This document shows positions 1-8,611 of a stretch of 64,000 bases of DNA, piece after piece. Position 1 is the first letter of the stretch, and every line of letters starts with the position of its first letter. Source of the stretch: Nodularia sp034931045. GTDB taxonomy: Bacteria; Cyanobacteriota; Cyanobacteriia; Cyanobacteriales; Nostocaceae. The position numbers and the translations under genes are program-made. Location: the NCBI RefSeq assembly GCF_034931045.1, contig NZ_JAYGHH010000003.1:1-64000 (forward strand). The letters run 5' to 3'. A model generated the notes under the pieces. That model worked only from the letters and a program-made list of their open reading frames with translations. It was not told where the DNA came from and searched no databases.

Positions 1-317
1 CCCGCAACGGGGGTGCGGAAATTGTGGAATTGATGCGGACTGGGGGGGCATTTTTTGCCCCTGCTTCGGCTGCGAGTGTGATGGTGGAATCTATTTTGTT
101 GAATCAGTCGCGGTTGTTACCTGTGGCGACATATTTACAAGGTGAATACGGTTTAGATGATATTGTGATTGGCGTTCCTTGTCGTTTGGGTTGCGGTGGA
201 GTTGAGAAGATTTTAGAATTGCATCTCACCGATGGGGAAAGGGAAGCTTTGCAGATTTCGGCGCAATCTGTGCGGGATAATATGAATAGGGCGCAGGAAA
301 TTTTGGCGATGCAATAA
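1..317 (+). CDS. mdh: malate dehydrogenase, 3' fragment
   Basis: C-terminal ~104 residues of an LDH/MDH-superfamily NAD-dependent malate dehydrogenase, which interconverts malate and oxaloacetate in the cytosol. The reading frame is open from base 3 to a TAA at 315-317 and is cut by the window edge, so the NAD fold and catalytic His are not visible. Family landmarks present are GGAFFAPASAA, MVESIL, the GEYG.DD.VIGVP segment and the final helix with LTDGEREAL. No downstream partner lies close. Distinguishing MDH from LDH rests on overall resemblance only, because the substrate-specificity loop is outside the window. Confidence 0.85.
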   Translation, partial: RNGGAEIVELMRTGGAFFAPASAASVMVESILLNQSRLLPVATYLQGEYGLDDIVIGVPCRLGCGGVEKILELHLTDGEREALQISAQSVRDNMNRAQEILAMQ

Positions 318-383
318 TGATTTAATCAGGCGATTAGAATATTGCTAACGCAACGCCAAGGGCGAACGCAGCTACACAAACAA

Positions 384-424
384 AGTCCGCACTTCGACAA
401 GCTCAGTGACCACCTACGCGGACT
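384..424. repeat. short inverted repeat (dispersed-repeat type)
   Basis: AGTCCGC (384-390) pairs with GCGGACT (418-424) around a 27-base loop containing CTTCGACAAGCTCAGTGA. It resembles the small palindromic dispersed repeats typical of Nostocales intergenic DNA. It lies ~65 bp beyond the mdh stop, with no T-run, so it is not a convincing terminator. Confidence 0.5.
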
Positions 425-621
425 AAGAAAAATTAATGCTTTGGCGTGGGTGGTTCCGTGATTTCTAATTTTCTGAGCTATTTGATATTTATAATTTATG
501 TGAATTTTATCTAAGAAATACTGTTATATATTTAAGTTATTTTAATTAATGAAGTTAGCTATTTCTCATAAATAGCGAGTAAATAAACAATGATATTTTC
601 ATAGCAAAATTGATCAAATCA

Positions 622-647
622 GACTATGATAATAATTATTATTAGTC
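622..647. promoter_or_regulatory. near-palindrome upstream of the operon, possible operator
   Basis: GACTA and TAGTC flank a perfectly palindromic 14-base core, ATAATAATTATTAT, with the left arm offset by two bases. It ends 16 bp before the ATG of the first gene, whose product looks like a winged-helix protein. Autoregulation is an inference; an AT-rich promoter element by chance is the alternative. Confidence 0.35.
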
Positions 648-663
648 TAATAGGATACATGGT

Positions 664-1329
664 ATGGGTGCGGGACAAAATCTTTTACAGGCTACCCAAG
701 CTAAAACACGTCTGCTGCTGGCTTTGTGGGATTTGGGAGGAACACAGCAGGAAGTAAAAAAAGGTCAACTCACAAAGCGGATTATATCTAAGGGTAAGAA
801 GGTAGCAGATTTTAAGCATATATTTGAAGAGTTAGAGGCACAAGGGGCGATCGCAATTTCTAAAACTGGATATTCTCTAACCTCTCCCAAGGGTTTGGAG
901 GTTCTAGGTGAGGGTTTGAGAAGTGGTGATTTTAAGTTTGAAGGGACTATTGTTGGTACTTGGGCGGCGAATGCGTTAGTGCGGTGGATTAGTCAAATAG
1001 ATGTAAGTGTTGGTACATCTGCACCAGTGAACGGGGTAGACACTGCAAAAATCGCTTCTTACGACGAGTTTAAATCTGTCGCATTGGAAGTCTACGACAA
1101 GCTGAACTATGAATATAGCTTTAATAATTTAGTGCCTATTTATCGTATTAGAAGAACAATAGGAGAACGAGTTAATCGTACAGAATTTAATGATTTTCTC
1201 CTGGAAATGCAAGCTGATGATATTTTTCAACTGCAAGGGGGAACAGTAGAAGATAGCGCACCCGACAAGATAGAAGATTCTATAAAAACAGCACTTGATG
1301 GCTTGCGCTGCTACGCAAAGCGTATCTAA
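664..1329 (+). CDS. winged-helix-like protein, first gene of ATPase/nuclease operon
   Basis: 221 residues, no family recognised. Residues ~15-80 have the pattern of a winged helix-turn-helix: a first helix (LLLALWDLG), a helix around KKGQLTKRI, a long helix (FKHIFEELEAQG) and a wing (AISKTGYSLTSPKG). Residues ~150-215 (VPIYRIRR, RTEFNDFLLEMQ, a short strand, then GLRCYAKR) look like a second helical/wing unit. No signal peptide or membrane segment. It is followed after 36 bp by an ATPase and then a nuclease on the same strand, so it most likely acts as the DNA-binding or regulatory component of that unit. The fold assignment is by eye and the function is unknown. Confidence 0.7.
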   Translation: MGAGQNLLQATQAKTRLLLALWDLGGTQQEVKKGQLTKRIISKGKKVADFKHIFEELEAQGAIAISKTGYSLTSPKGLEVLGEGLRSGDFKFEGTIVGTWAANALVRWISQIDVSVGTSAPVNGVDTAKIASYDEFKSVALEVYDKLNYEYSFNNLVPIYRIRRTIGERVNRTEFNDFLLEMQADDIFQLQGGTVEDSAPDKIEDSIKTALDGLRCYAKRI

Positions 1330-1365
1330 ATTGTTTGTTCCTTCACACCTTAACTTCAAATTACC

Positions 1366-3294
1366 ATGACTGCTAACACATCTACCATTGATCAACTGAT
1401 TCAAGAACATAACCCATTTGCAGGACATATTGTTGTTAGACCTCAGCAAATATGGGGTAAAAGTTTTCCTGATGTTCCCTCGATTAATGCTCATGCTTCT
1501 GATGCAGTATTTTATGCAATAGAACAAATTTGTAAAAAAGAACGTGAAACTGTCGGTATTACGATTACGGCTGAAAAGGGCTTAGGTAAAAGCCATCTTA
1601 TGAGTCGCATTCGTCATCATTTACAAACAGAAGAAAGTACCTTATTTATTTACATGAGTAAATATGATGACTTAAATAAAATTAAGTTTCAAGTTTTACA
1701 AAATATTGCATCTAGTTTGAGAGCATTTGGTAATCAAAATGTGATGCAGTGGCAAGAAATAGCAGCAGCATTAATTAACGAATCTAGAGAATGGAAATAT
1801 ACGCCGCAGCAATATATAAAACACTTCCCAACTTGGTTGAATAAATATTCAAATAAATTAGTTGCACAATTAACAAAAGTTATTCTGCAAGTTAAACCTG
1901 AGATTAGTAACCCTTACATAATTCAGGCTATTTTGTGGACACTCTCCCCAGATCATGTTAATTATGCAAATTCCTGGTTATCTGGCTTGGAATTGACACA
2001 GGAAGATGCTAAAGCAATGGGTCTACCAAATCGACGCAAAGAAGATAGAGAATCTGAAGCATTAAATAATATTCGCCAAATTCTAGACGTAGTTAGTGAT
2101 TATAAAATTCCGGTGATTTGTTTTGATGAGTTAGATATTGTTGATATTGCGGAAAATGGCTTCACAGCAGCACAAATTATTGCCAACTTGGTTAAGGATT
2201 TATATAACAATCTCAAAAGAGGTGTTTTCCTATTGGCGATGTATCCTGAAACTTGGAATGACCAAATCAGGGCATTACCACGAGCAGAAGCCGTTATGGA
2301 TAGATTAGTAAGTGAGCAATTTGATAGACAACCAATTGAATTAAAATTTCTTAATTCCGATGATATTGTTGCCTTAGTAGGTCAATGGCTACAAGATTTT
2401 TATCAAAAATATCAACAAACACCGCCTCATCCCCTTTACCCCTTTGATGAAAAGCAACTGAGAGAATTTGGTAAAGGTAAACCTACTGTTAGAGCAGTTT
2501 TAAAGTGGTGTGCAGAGAATTTCAATCAGCCTATTGTTGATGGAACACAATCAGAAAAAACAGAGACGAGATCGACCAAAGAAAATTATACTCAATGGAT
2601 ATCCGATCTCCATGCTGTTAAACCATACTTCGATAATGAGTTAGCTAATGTAGAAGCTTCTATTGATTCATTAATGGAAGAAGAAGAAACAATTGCCGAT
2701 GCTCTTTGGCTGGCTTTTAATAGTCTACTAGGTAAAACGGTAGAAGGAGTAATCATTGAAAAAATTGAAGAAATAGAGCCTATTGCAGAAAATGGTGGCT
2801 TTATAGATTTCAAAATTATCGGCAAAGTTATCGGTAAAAGAAATAAACTCAGGCTTGGAATAGATGTCGTTCAGCGAGATGGTAGAACAATCACTGCTGC
2901 ATTGAGGCGATTAATTGATTACAAAACATTTGATTTTACTCGCGGTTGCTTGGTACGTTCAAAACAAATTCGTCCAGGTGCAGCCCAAGCGAGAAAACTG
3001 TTGAAAAAACTGTTAACAGAAAAAGGTGGAGAATGGGTAGGGTTACAAAGCCAAGATATTAAACCTCTTTTAGCTATCTGGTTTGTTTGGTGTAACAGAG
3101 AGAGTTATGAATTGACAGAAGAACAAATATGGGATTTTATTCAGCAGAAGCAACTAGCAATGAATAATCCTTTGATTCGAGAAATATTAAGTGATCCTTC
3201 TGGTCAAGAACCTACTAATTTAACCGATGATGGATTACCTATTAGTATTCCTCAGCCTATTACTACTGACGATTACATTGAACTAAATCTATAG
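1366..3294 (+). CDS. P-loop (AAA+/STAND-like) ATPase, second gene of operon
   Basis: 642 residues. Walker A is AEKGLGKSH (residues ~69-77) and Walker B is PVICFDELD (~249-257). After that come LLAMYPETW (~289) and an arginine-rich stretch (MDRLVSEQFDRQ), in the positions usual for sensor and arginine-finger elements of ORC/STAND-like AAA+ ATPases. The part after ~residue 430 is a separate acidic-then-basic region with GIDVVQRDGR, TRGCLVRSK, GGEWVGL and PLLAIWF. It may be a nuclease-like or winged-helix domain, but I cannot identify it. The gene is 36 bp after the winged-helix gene and 10 bp before the nuclease gene, indicating one transcript. Energy-dependent DNA recognition or loading for the nuclease is inferred. 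Confidence 0.8.
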   Translation: MTANTSTIDQLIQEHNPFAGHIVVRPQQIWGKSFPDVPSINAHASDAVFYAIEQICKKERETVGITITAEKGLGKSHLMSRIRHHLQTEESTLFIYMSKYDDLNKIKFQVLQNIASSLRAFGNQNVMQWQEIAAALINESREWKYTPQQYIKHFPTWLNKYSNKLVAQLTKVILQVKPEISNPYIIQAILWTLSPDHVNYANSWLSGLELTQEDAKAMGLPNRRKEDRESEALNNIRQILDVVSDYKIPVICFDELDIVDIAENGFTAAQIIANLVKDLYNNLKRGVFLLAMYPETWNDQIRALPRAEAVMDRLVSEQFDRQPIELKFLNSDDIVALVGQWLQDFYQKYQQTPPHPLYPFDEKQLREFGKGKPTVRAVLKWCAENFNQPIVDGTQSEKTETRSTKENYTQWISDLHAVKPYFDNELANVEASIDSLMEEEETIADALWLAFNSLLGKTVEGVIIEKIEEIEPIAENGGFIDFKIIGKVIGKRNKLRLGIDVVQRDGRTITAALRRLIDYKTFDFTRGCLVRSKQIRPGAAQARKLLKKLLTEKGGEWVGLQSQDIKPLLAIWFVWCNRESYELTEEQIWDFIQQKQLAMNNPLIREILSDPSGQEPTNLTDDGLPISIPQPITTDDYIELNL

Positions 3295-3304
3295 CTAATT
3301 ACAC

Positions 3305-4681
3305 ATGAATCCGATATTTTCACTTCCGAGAGGGCTGTGTTTACCCGCCCCTGATATTGAAGCGTTAATACAGGGGAGAACAATTGCAGCTTTAGCTCGG
3401 AAATTTCTAAATCGAGGAGAGAAATTTGCACTTTATCCGGCGGAATTTCCAGCTTTAATTAAGGCTTGGGCGAGATGTGAAATTTGCCAAATTTTAGATA
3501 ACACTCAGCAATTAGAGATTTTATCTCAATTAACAATATGGACACCAGAAGCACTAAAGGAGAAACTACGACAAGAACAAAATATTTTTGTGGCTTACTT
3601 GCGAGTTTATAATTTAGCTGAATTTAAAGAAATTTCCGTTAATCCCGACATTAAAGAAAAAATAGGTAAATTTATCGGTTTATCTAATGTTACTGCTTCT
3701 GAAGCAAAACCAGTGTTAAGCGATCGCATCTTCGCCCAACGTCAACGCCAATTACAAAACCTAGAACCACCCAAACACCCAGAACTCGAAGAATTACAAA
3801 GTGCATTATCACAAATAACCAGCAAATATCCAGCCGTACAGCAATTAGATAATGAAATTAAACTCTTTTTAGGTTGGAGTGGTGAGACGCTAACTCAGTC
3901 TATTAATGCAGATTTAGACTGGATAAAAACAATTGCTGAAGTGGGAAATTCTAGTGATGGACATAAATTTGAAAAATTAGTTCGTAGAGGATTACTCAAG
4001 TTAGGCTTTACAGGTTCGGGTTTGAATCCAGATAGTACTGGTGGCGCTGGGGGATTAGACTTTTATTGTGAAACTCCATATCCCATAGTTGGTGAGTGTA
4101 AAGCTACCAAATCTGAAAAAGTACCCGATGGTACAGCAGCACAACTTGTTAAGTTGGGTTATAAGCATCTACAAGAAAAGTATAACCGTTGTATTAAAAT
4201 AATTATGGCTGCTGGTGAATTAACAAAAGATGCTGAATTAACAGCTAATGGTAATCAAATGAACGTCATTCGTCCAGAAACTCTACAAAGATTGGTTGAA
4301 TTGAAAGCAATACATTCAGGTTCGATAGATTTGCTAAAACTAAAACCTTGTTTGGAAGAAAAACCATTTGGTGAAGGTGCTGATGATAAAGTTAATATTT
4401 ATATTGATAAAATTGAACAATCTATAAAATTGCGATCGCACATAATCCAGCTAGTAAAAAATTATCTGCAAAACTCAGGTAATAAATTTATAGGAGTCGA
4501 AACTTTACATGGTGTATATTTTGGTTCTAATCCGCCACAACCCCTAGAAACAGAAGAAATGCACGAAATTCTCATAGAACTTTCCTCACCCCTCACAGGC
4601 TATTTAGGAAGAGAAAAAGGAAAAGATTGGAAAAGCGATCGCTTTTACTTCTTACGCGACTTACCAACCACCACCAAATAA
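3305..4681 (+). CDS. PD-(D/E)xK restriction-endonuclease-like protein, third gene of operon
   Basis: 458 residues. The catalytic core lies at ~218-310: E223 in KFEKLVRRGL, then GGAGGLD with D252, then GECKA with E264 and K266, followed by a helix with Q280. This is the E...D...ExK layout of Mrr/type IV-like restriction nucleases. The N-terminal ~210 residues are helical with no motif I recognise, and the C-terminal ~100 residues look like a further small domain. The gene starts 10 bp after the ATPase stop. Cleavage of foreign or modified DNA is a fair inference from the fold and the ATPase neighbour, but substrate and target are unknown. Confidence 0.8.
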   Translation: MNPIFSLPRGLCLPAPDIEALIQGRTIAALARKFLNRGEKFALYPAEFPALIKAWARCEICQILDNTQQLEILSQLTIWTPEALKEKLRQEQNIFVAYLRVYNLAEFKEISVNPDIKEKIGKFIGLSNVTASEAKPVLSDRIFAQRQRQLQNLEPPKHPELEELQSALSQITSKYPAVQQLDNEIKLFLGWSGETLTQSINADLDWIKTIAEVGNSSDGHKFEKLVRRGLLKLGFTGSGLNPDSTGGAGGLDFYCETPYPIVGECKATKSEKVPDGTAAQLVKLGYKHLQEKYNRCIKIIMAAGELTKDAELTANGNQMNVIRPETLQRLVELKAIHSGSIDLLKLKPCLEEKPFGEGADDKVNIYIDKIEQSIKLRSHIIQLVKNYLQNSGNKFIGVETLHGVYFGSNPPQPLETEEMHEILIELSSPLTGYLGREKGKDWKSDRFYFLRDLPTTTK

Positions 4682-4731
4682 CACAATTCTCTTACCTCTG
4701 CGTTCTCTGCGCCTCTGCGGTTAGTTAAATC

Positions 4732-5094
4732 TTAACCCAAAGTCAAAATACCAGCCTGAAAATTCACAACCAACGGCAAAATTTTCAGCCACTCTGAACC
4801 TAATAACACCTCTGTTATTTCATCCCCCGCACAAACAGGAATTTCATACTCCTGTCCATCCAATAAAACCTTACCTGAATAAATATTAAAATTTGTTTCT
4901 CCTTGTGCAGTTCGCAGAATTTCTTGGCGTACAAATAACCAATCAAGACCATCTAAATCTTGTTCATTAATTGCCATAAAGCCTGTGAAACCCGTATCTA
5001 AAAGGGCATCCACAGGCAAATTTAATCCATCATTATTAATAAATTCAATTTCAAAAAATAGCTGCCCCTCATTCCCAAAAATACCCTGAATCAT
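4732..5094 (-). CDS. small retropepsin-like (clan AA) aspartyl protease
   Basis: About 120 residues from the ATG at 5094. The catalytic motif is LLDTGFTGFMAI, the DTG triad of single-domain retroviral-type aspartyl proteases, followed near the end by VLLGSEWLK (the hydrophobic-hydrophobic-Gly flap partner) and a final strand. Such proteins act as homodimers. A longer start at 5136 exists, but the ATG at 5094 overlaps the TGA of the upstream gene as ATGA, the usual sign of translational coupling, so I prefer it. No signal peptide. The substrate is unknown; the coupled small upstream protein is the likeliest partner. Confidence 0.8.
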   Translation of the reverse strand: MIQGIFGNEGQLFFEIEFINNDGLNLPVDALLDTGFTGFMAINEQDLDGLDWLFVRQEILRTAQGETNFNIYSGKVLLDGQEYEIPVCAGDEITEVLLGSEWLKILPLVVNFQAGILTLG

Positions 5095-5423
5095 ATTCTG
5101 CCAGTAGCTCCAGTTTCGTTCAGGCAGAACATACAATGTACAGCATTTGGGTACTTCTCATGGGCTTTTTGACTAGCGACTTCTTTATCTTCATCAACGA
5201 AATAATCACCACTATTTGGCTCTACAGCAATATACCAACCATAGTGTTCTGAAATTAAATCAGGACGCACCCGCTCAAATATGGCGCGACAACGGCGATA
5301 AAATATTTCATCTTCAGCTTTACGTCTAGCCCGTTCCTCTGGTGTTGAAGTCAGTTCAGGAAAAATGCGCCCTCGCCTTAAGGATCGTTTCGGCGTTGAT
5401 TGCGTCACATTATTAACCCTCAT
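5091..5423 (-). CDS. conserved cyanobacterial small protein coupled to aspartyl protease
   Basis: 110 residues from the ATG at 5423 (a TTG two codons upstream is also possible). The N-terminus is basic (RSLRRGRIF, ERARRKAEDE). The C-terminal half, with HYGWYIAVEPNSGDY, FVDEDKEVA and LNETGATG, resembles a small family I associate with aspartyl-protease neighbours in cyanobacteria. No catalytic motif seen. Its stop overlaps the protease start, so the two are co-translated; it may be the protease's substrate, inhibitor or antitoxin-like partner, which is inference. Confidence 0.7.
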   Translation of the reverse strand: MRVNNVTQSTPKRSLRRGRIFPELTSTPEERARRKAEDEIFYRRCRAIFERVRPDLISEHYGWYIAVEPNSGDYFVDEDKEVASQKAHEKYPNAVHCMFCLNETGATGRI

Positions 5424-5512
5424 GATCAAGACTGCTTTAACTCAATTTTACGCCAATCACATCTTTTTTACTTTCTCCGAGATTTACATGAAAACAGCAG
5501 TCAGTAAACAGC

Positions 5513-5543
5513 CTGATAACTGATAACTGACCACTGATAACTG
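5513..5543. repeat. CTGATAA short tandem/interspersed repeat
   Basis: CTGATAA occurs three times (5513, 5520, 5534), interrupted by GACCACTGA-type spacers, just downstream of the stop of the minus-strand sugar-nucleotide gene. It is typical of the heptamer-type repeats of filamentous cyanobacteria. No role evident. Confidence 0.6.
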
Positions 5544-5548
5544 AATAC

Positions 5549-8077
5549 TTACACCTCTGCTGGTTGGTATTCTTGTTGTCTTTCCACAAAAGTCTGTACA
5601 CGGGTGCGGTAGTTCCTCAAAGTTTCATCTACCCAATCCCGATCATTACTATTCGCATATAAATGTACTAAAGGTTCACTAGCATCAGGTAAAACTAATA
5701 GCCAACTATCATCATAAGGTTGGCAAATTTTCACCCCATCAATTAACTCTAAATTTTGGGCTGGGTGTGTTTCGACCAAATAACGCATTAGCGCCCCCTT
5801 AGCAGTCCAAGGACAACGAACCGTATAACTTTTGTGAACTACACGGGGTAATTCTGAACGCGCTGTAGCAAGCGATCGCTCTTGAATTGTCAGCATCTCA
5901 ATTAACTTCGCAATGCAGAACATGGAATCAAATCCCGGATGCAGATGGGGGAAAATAAAACCAGTTTCGCCACTACCTCCTAACACCACATTAGAATTTT
6001 TCTGAGAAGCTTCCATCAAAGCGGTAGGATTGGCTTTAGTGCGAATTACCCGACCATCATGACGACGGGCGACTTGTTCCACAGCACTGGAAGCATGAAC
6101 AGGTACAACTACCGTCCCTCTGGGGTTAGACGTTAATATCATGTCTACCATCAGTGCGGTTAAAATCTCCCCCCGAATGGCAAAGCCTGACTCATCAACT
6201 AAAATCAACTGTTCCCCATTGGCCGATACTTGCACACCAAAGTTAGCTTTCAACGCCTCCACAACATGACCTAGCTGAGTCAGCAATGCTTCCCGATCAG
6301 TCACTGACATCGCCGATTTATTCACACTCGCATTCAGCACCACCGCATCAGCACCAAATTTATCTAACATCAGGGGTAAAACTGCGCCAGACACCGCATA
6401 AACATAGTCAATTACGACTTTTGCCCGACTGTTGCGGAGAGTATCAACATTTAACAGCTTTTCAAAGGCTGTACAATAGCGTTCCATGACTTGGCTAGGA
6501 TAAGCAACATCCCCAACTTCATGAATTTGCGATCGCCGCATATCTTCTTTAAAATAAGCTCCTTCAACTTTCTTCTCCAGAGCTTTGGTGATATTAATTC
6601 CCTTAGCATCCATAAACTCAATTAGGATATAATCAGGGCGATCTGGGTGTACTCGCACATGAATTCCACCAGCTACGGACATTGTAGGGATAACTGTCCG
6701 GGCTATGGGAATCGCTGTAGCATCGAGGTTTTGAATATCAATCCCTACAGACATCAAACCAGCAATTAATGAGCGAGTCACCATGCGAGAAATATTTCGC
6801 TGGTCACGAGAAACTGTGACTTTACAACCAGGTTTCAAGGTGGAACCATAAGCAGCACCCAACTTGACGGCAAATTCTGGAGTGATATCAATATTCGCTA
6901 AACCTTGGACACCACGTTGACCAAATAAATTTCTTTGGGCAGTGTTACCCCAAATCAAGTTAATGTTTAAAATTGCCCCTGATTCAATCTTTTTGCTCGG
7001 CCAAACCCGCACATTAGGACTAATTTGGGCTTCTTCACCGATAGTAGAAAGGGAACCCACTACAGCCGCTTCCAAGACATGAGCGCGACGGTCTACACGT
7101 GTCCCACGAGAAATGACGCAAGCGCTCAGATGGGCTTCATCACCGATAATTGACCCATTCCACAAAATTGGCCGCTTCAGGTTAGCATCAGCCCCAATAG
7201 TGACATTATCCCCAATAATGGTTCCCGCCTCAATCTGGACTCTCGCCCCAATGCGGCAATTATCACCAATCACGGCTGGAGTCTCAATATTTGCTGTGGG
7301 GGCGATAAAAGTATTTTGTCCTACCCACAAATCAGGAGAAACTTCTTTATAAGCAAAATCAAGTTTGACTTTCCGATCTAAGGCATCATACTGAGCTTCC
7401 CGATAGGCATCTAAGTGACCAACATCACACCAGTAACCTTTAGCAACGTAACCATACAAGGCTTCACCTTTTTCCAGCATTAAAGGAAATAAATCTTTGG
7501 AAAAGTCGCTTTCAGTGTTAGATGGCAGATAATCTAATACTTCTGGTTCCAGAATATAAATACCCGTGTTGACAGTATCGGAAAAAATTTCACTGCTAGA
7601 GGGTTTTTCTAAAAAGCGGCTAATATGTCCTTGTTCATCGGTAATTACTACCCCAAATTCCACCGGGTTGGGAACTCTGGTTAAAACTAAAGTGGCTTTG
7701 GCTTGTTTTTGTTTATGAAAGGCGATCGCCCCCGTCAGGTCAAAATCTGTGATACTATCACCGCTAATTACTAAAAATGTTTCATCTAAAAGTTCGGCAA
7801 TATTCTTTACACAGCCTGCTGTGCCTAGAGGCTGGTCTTCCTCCACAGCATAGGTCATCTGCACGCCAAAATCGCTGCCGTCTTGAAAATAATCTCGCAG
7901 AACATCCGGTAGATAATGTAATGTAGCAATAACTTCTGTGATTTGATGCCGTTTGAGCAGATTGATGATATGTTCGGCAATAGGCCGATTGAGAATAGGA
8001 ACCATCGGTTTAGGCAGATCACAAGTTAACGGTCGTAGCCGTGTTCCTGAACCGCCAGCCATCAGTACTGCACGCAT
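5549..8077 (-). CDS. mannose-1-phosphate guanylyltransferase/phosphomannomutase fusion
   Basis: 842 residues in three parts. Residues 1-~235 are a nucleotidyltransferase with the signature MAGGSGTRLRPLT and a VISGDSITD metal site. Residues ~250-370 are left-handed beta-helix hexapeptide repeats (IGDNCRIGA, IGDNVTIGA, IGDEAHLSA). From ~375 on is an alpha-D-phosphohexomutase-like region. The classic phosphoserine loop TASHNP is not seen; the corresponding stretch reads TVSRDQRNISRM, so mutase activity is uncertain. It probably supplies GDP-mannose or another nucleotide sugar for polysaccharide synthesis. The ATG at 8077 begins directly with the signature, as expected. The gene stands alone. Confidence 0.88.
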   Translation of the reverse strand: MRAVLMAGGSGTRLRPLTCDLPKPMVPILNRPIAEHIINLLKRHQITEVIATLHYLPDVLRDYFQDGSDFGVQMTYAVEEDQPLGTAGCVKNIAELLDETFLVISGDSITDFDLTGAIAFHKQKQAKATLVLTRVPNPVEFGVVITDEQGHISRFLEKPSSSEIFSDTVNTGIYILEPEVLDYLPSNTESDFSKDLFPLMLEKGEALYGYVAKGYWCDVGHLDAYREAQYDALDRKVKLDFAYKEVSPDLWVGQNTFIAPTANIETPAVIGDNCRIGARVQIEAGTIIGDNVTIGADANLKRPILWNGSIIGDEAHLSACVISRGTRVDRRAHVLEAAVVGSLSTIGEEAQISPNVRVWPSKKIESGAILNINLIWGNTAQRNLFGQRGVQGLANIDITPEFAVKLGAAYGSTLKPGCKVTVSRDQRNISRMVTRSLIAGLMSVGIDIQNLDATAIPIARTVIPTMSVAGGIHVRVHPDRPDYILIEFMDAKGINITKALEKKVEGAYFKEDMRRSQIHEVGDVAYPSQVMERYCTAFEKLLNVDTLRNSRAKVVIDYVYAVSGAVLPLMLDKFGADAVVLNASVNKSAMSVTDREALLTQLGHVVEALKANFGVQVSANGEQLILVDESGFAIRGEILTALMVDMILTSNPRGTVVVPVHASSAVEQVARRHDGRVIRTKANPTALMEASQKNSNVVLGGSGETGFIFPHLHPGFDSMFCIAKLIEMLTIQERSLATARSELPRVVHKSYTVRCPWTAKGALMRYLVETHPAQNLELIDGVKICQPYDDSWLLVLPDASEPLVHLYANSNDRDWVDETLRNYRTRVQTFVERQQEYQPAEV

Positions 8078-8413
8078 AAATTCTCCTTAGCTATTTGCAG
8101 CTTATGCTGCTTACAGACCCGTGAGAGTGTATTTGATATTCTTTCTTTAGTCTGCTATGGATATTGGGATTTGAGTAACTGACCTAAGAAGCATCTGGCA
8201 AGAAATAAGCAAATCTACTCATTACTTTAACCTGTATCTTCAAAGACAATCAAACCGCTACGCGGAATCATGAGTCCTTGGTTTTTGTGTATCATGAAGT
8301 AACTCAGGTGTCGATATAATTAGAGATGTCGTACTTTTAACAGTATCGGTGCGGCATAATCTCAATGGTATGGTAAGGCTTAACTTAAATTTTCTCAATT
8401 ACCAAAGGAGTCG
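8078..8413. other. divergent intergenic region
   Basis: 336 bp between two divergently transcribed genes; must carry both promoters. I see no riboswitch, tRNA or strong repeat. A good ribosome-binding site (AAAGGAG) lies at its right end. Confidence 0.5.
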
Positions 8414-8611
8414 ATGAGAATTATGAACTTAATTGTTTTTGGCTTAATTGTGGTTTATGTCGGTGGTGTTTGGAAGTTATGGAGTGGGTTTGACCGCACT
8501 AATTTTAGTCAAACTTTACCTAACCGCCTGGGTTTATCATTGCTATGGCCAGCCTTATTTATTGCTAATAAATCATATCGCCGCAATTTTAGAAAAGCTT
8601 TAAAAGGCTAA
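8414..8611 (+). CDS. small membrane protein
   Basis: 65 residues (62 if the second ATG at 8423 is used; AAAGGAG at 8404-8410 is 3 nt from the first and 12 nt from the second). One hydrophobic helix near the N-terminus (LIVFGLIVVYVGGVW), a second weakly hydrophobic stretch (LGLSLLWPALFIA), then a basic tail (KSYRRNFRKALKG) expected on the cytoplasmic side. Codon use and RBS argue that it is real. Function unknown. Confidence 0.65.
   Translation: MRIMNLIVFGLIVVYVGGVWKLWSGFDRTNFSQTLPNRLGLSLLWPALFIANKSYRRNFRKALKG

Larger units (their letters stand above)
318..663. other. intergenic region upstream of the three-gene operon
   Basis: No gene seen. The first half is G+C richer and repeat-derived (a hairpin at 384-424). 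The second half is very AT-rich and ends in a near-palindrome just before the first operon gene, so it presumably contains that operon's promoter. I could not fix -10/-35 boxes with confidence. Confidence 0.6.

Noticed and set aside
1129..1527. 132-residue minus-strand ORF across the first two operon genes
   Set aside because: Shadow of two well-supported plus-strand genes, Cys-rich and without family features.
3305..4681. Assignment of the ATPase/nuclease pair to McrBC
   Set aside because: The ATPase lacks the McrB-type GTPase motif and N-terminal DNA-binding domain pattern, and there is a third conserved-looking gene in front.
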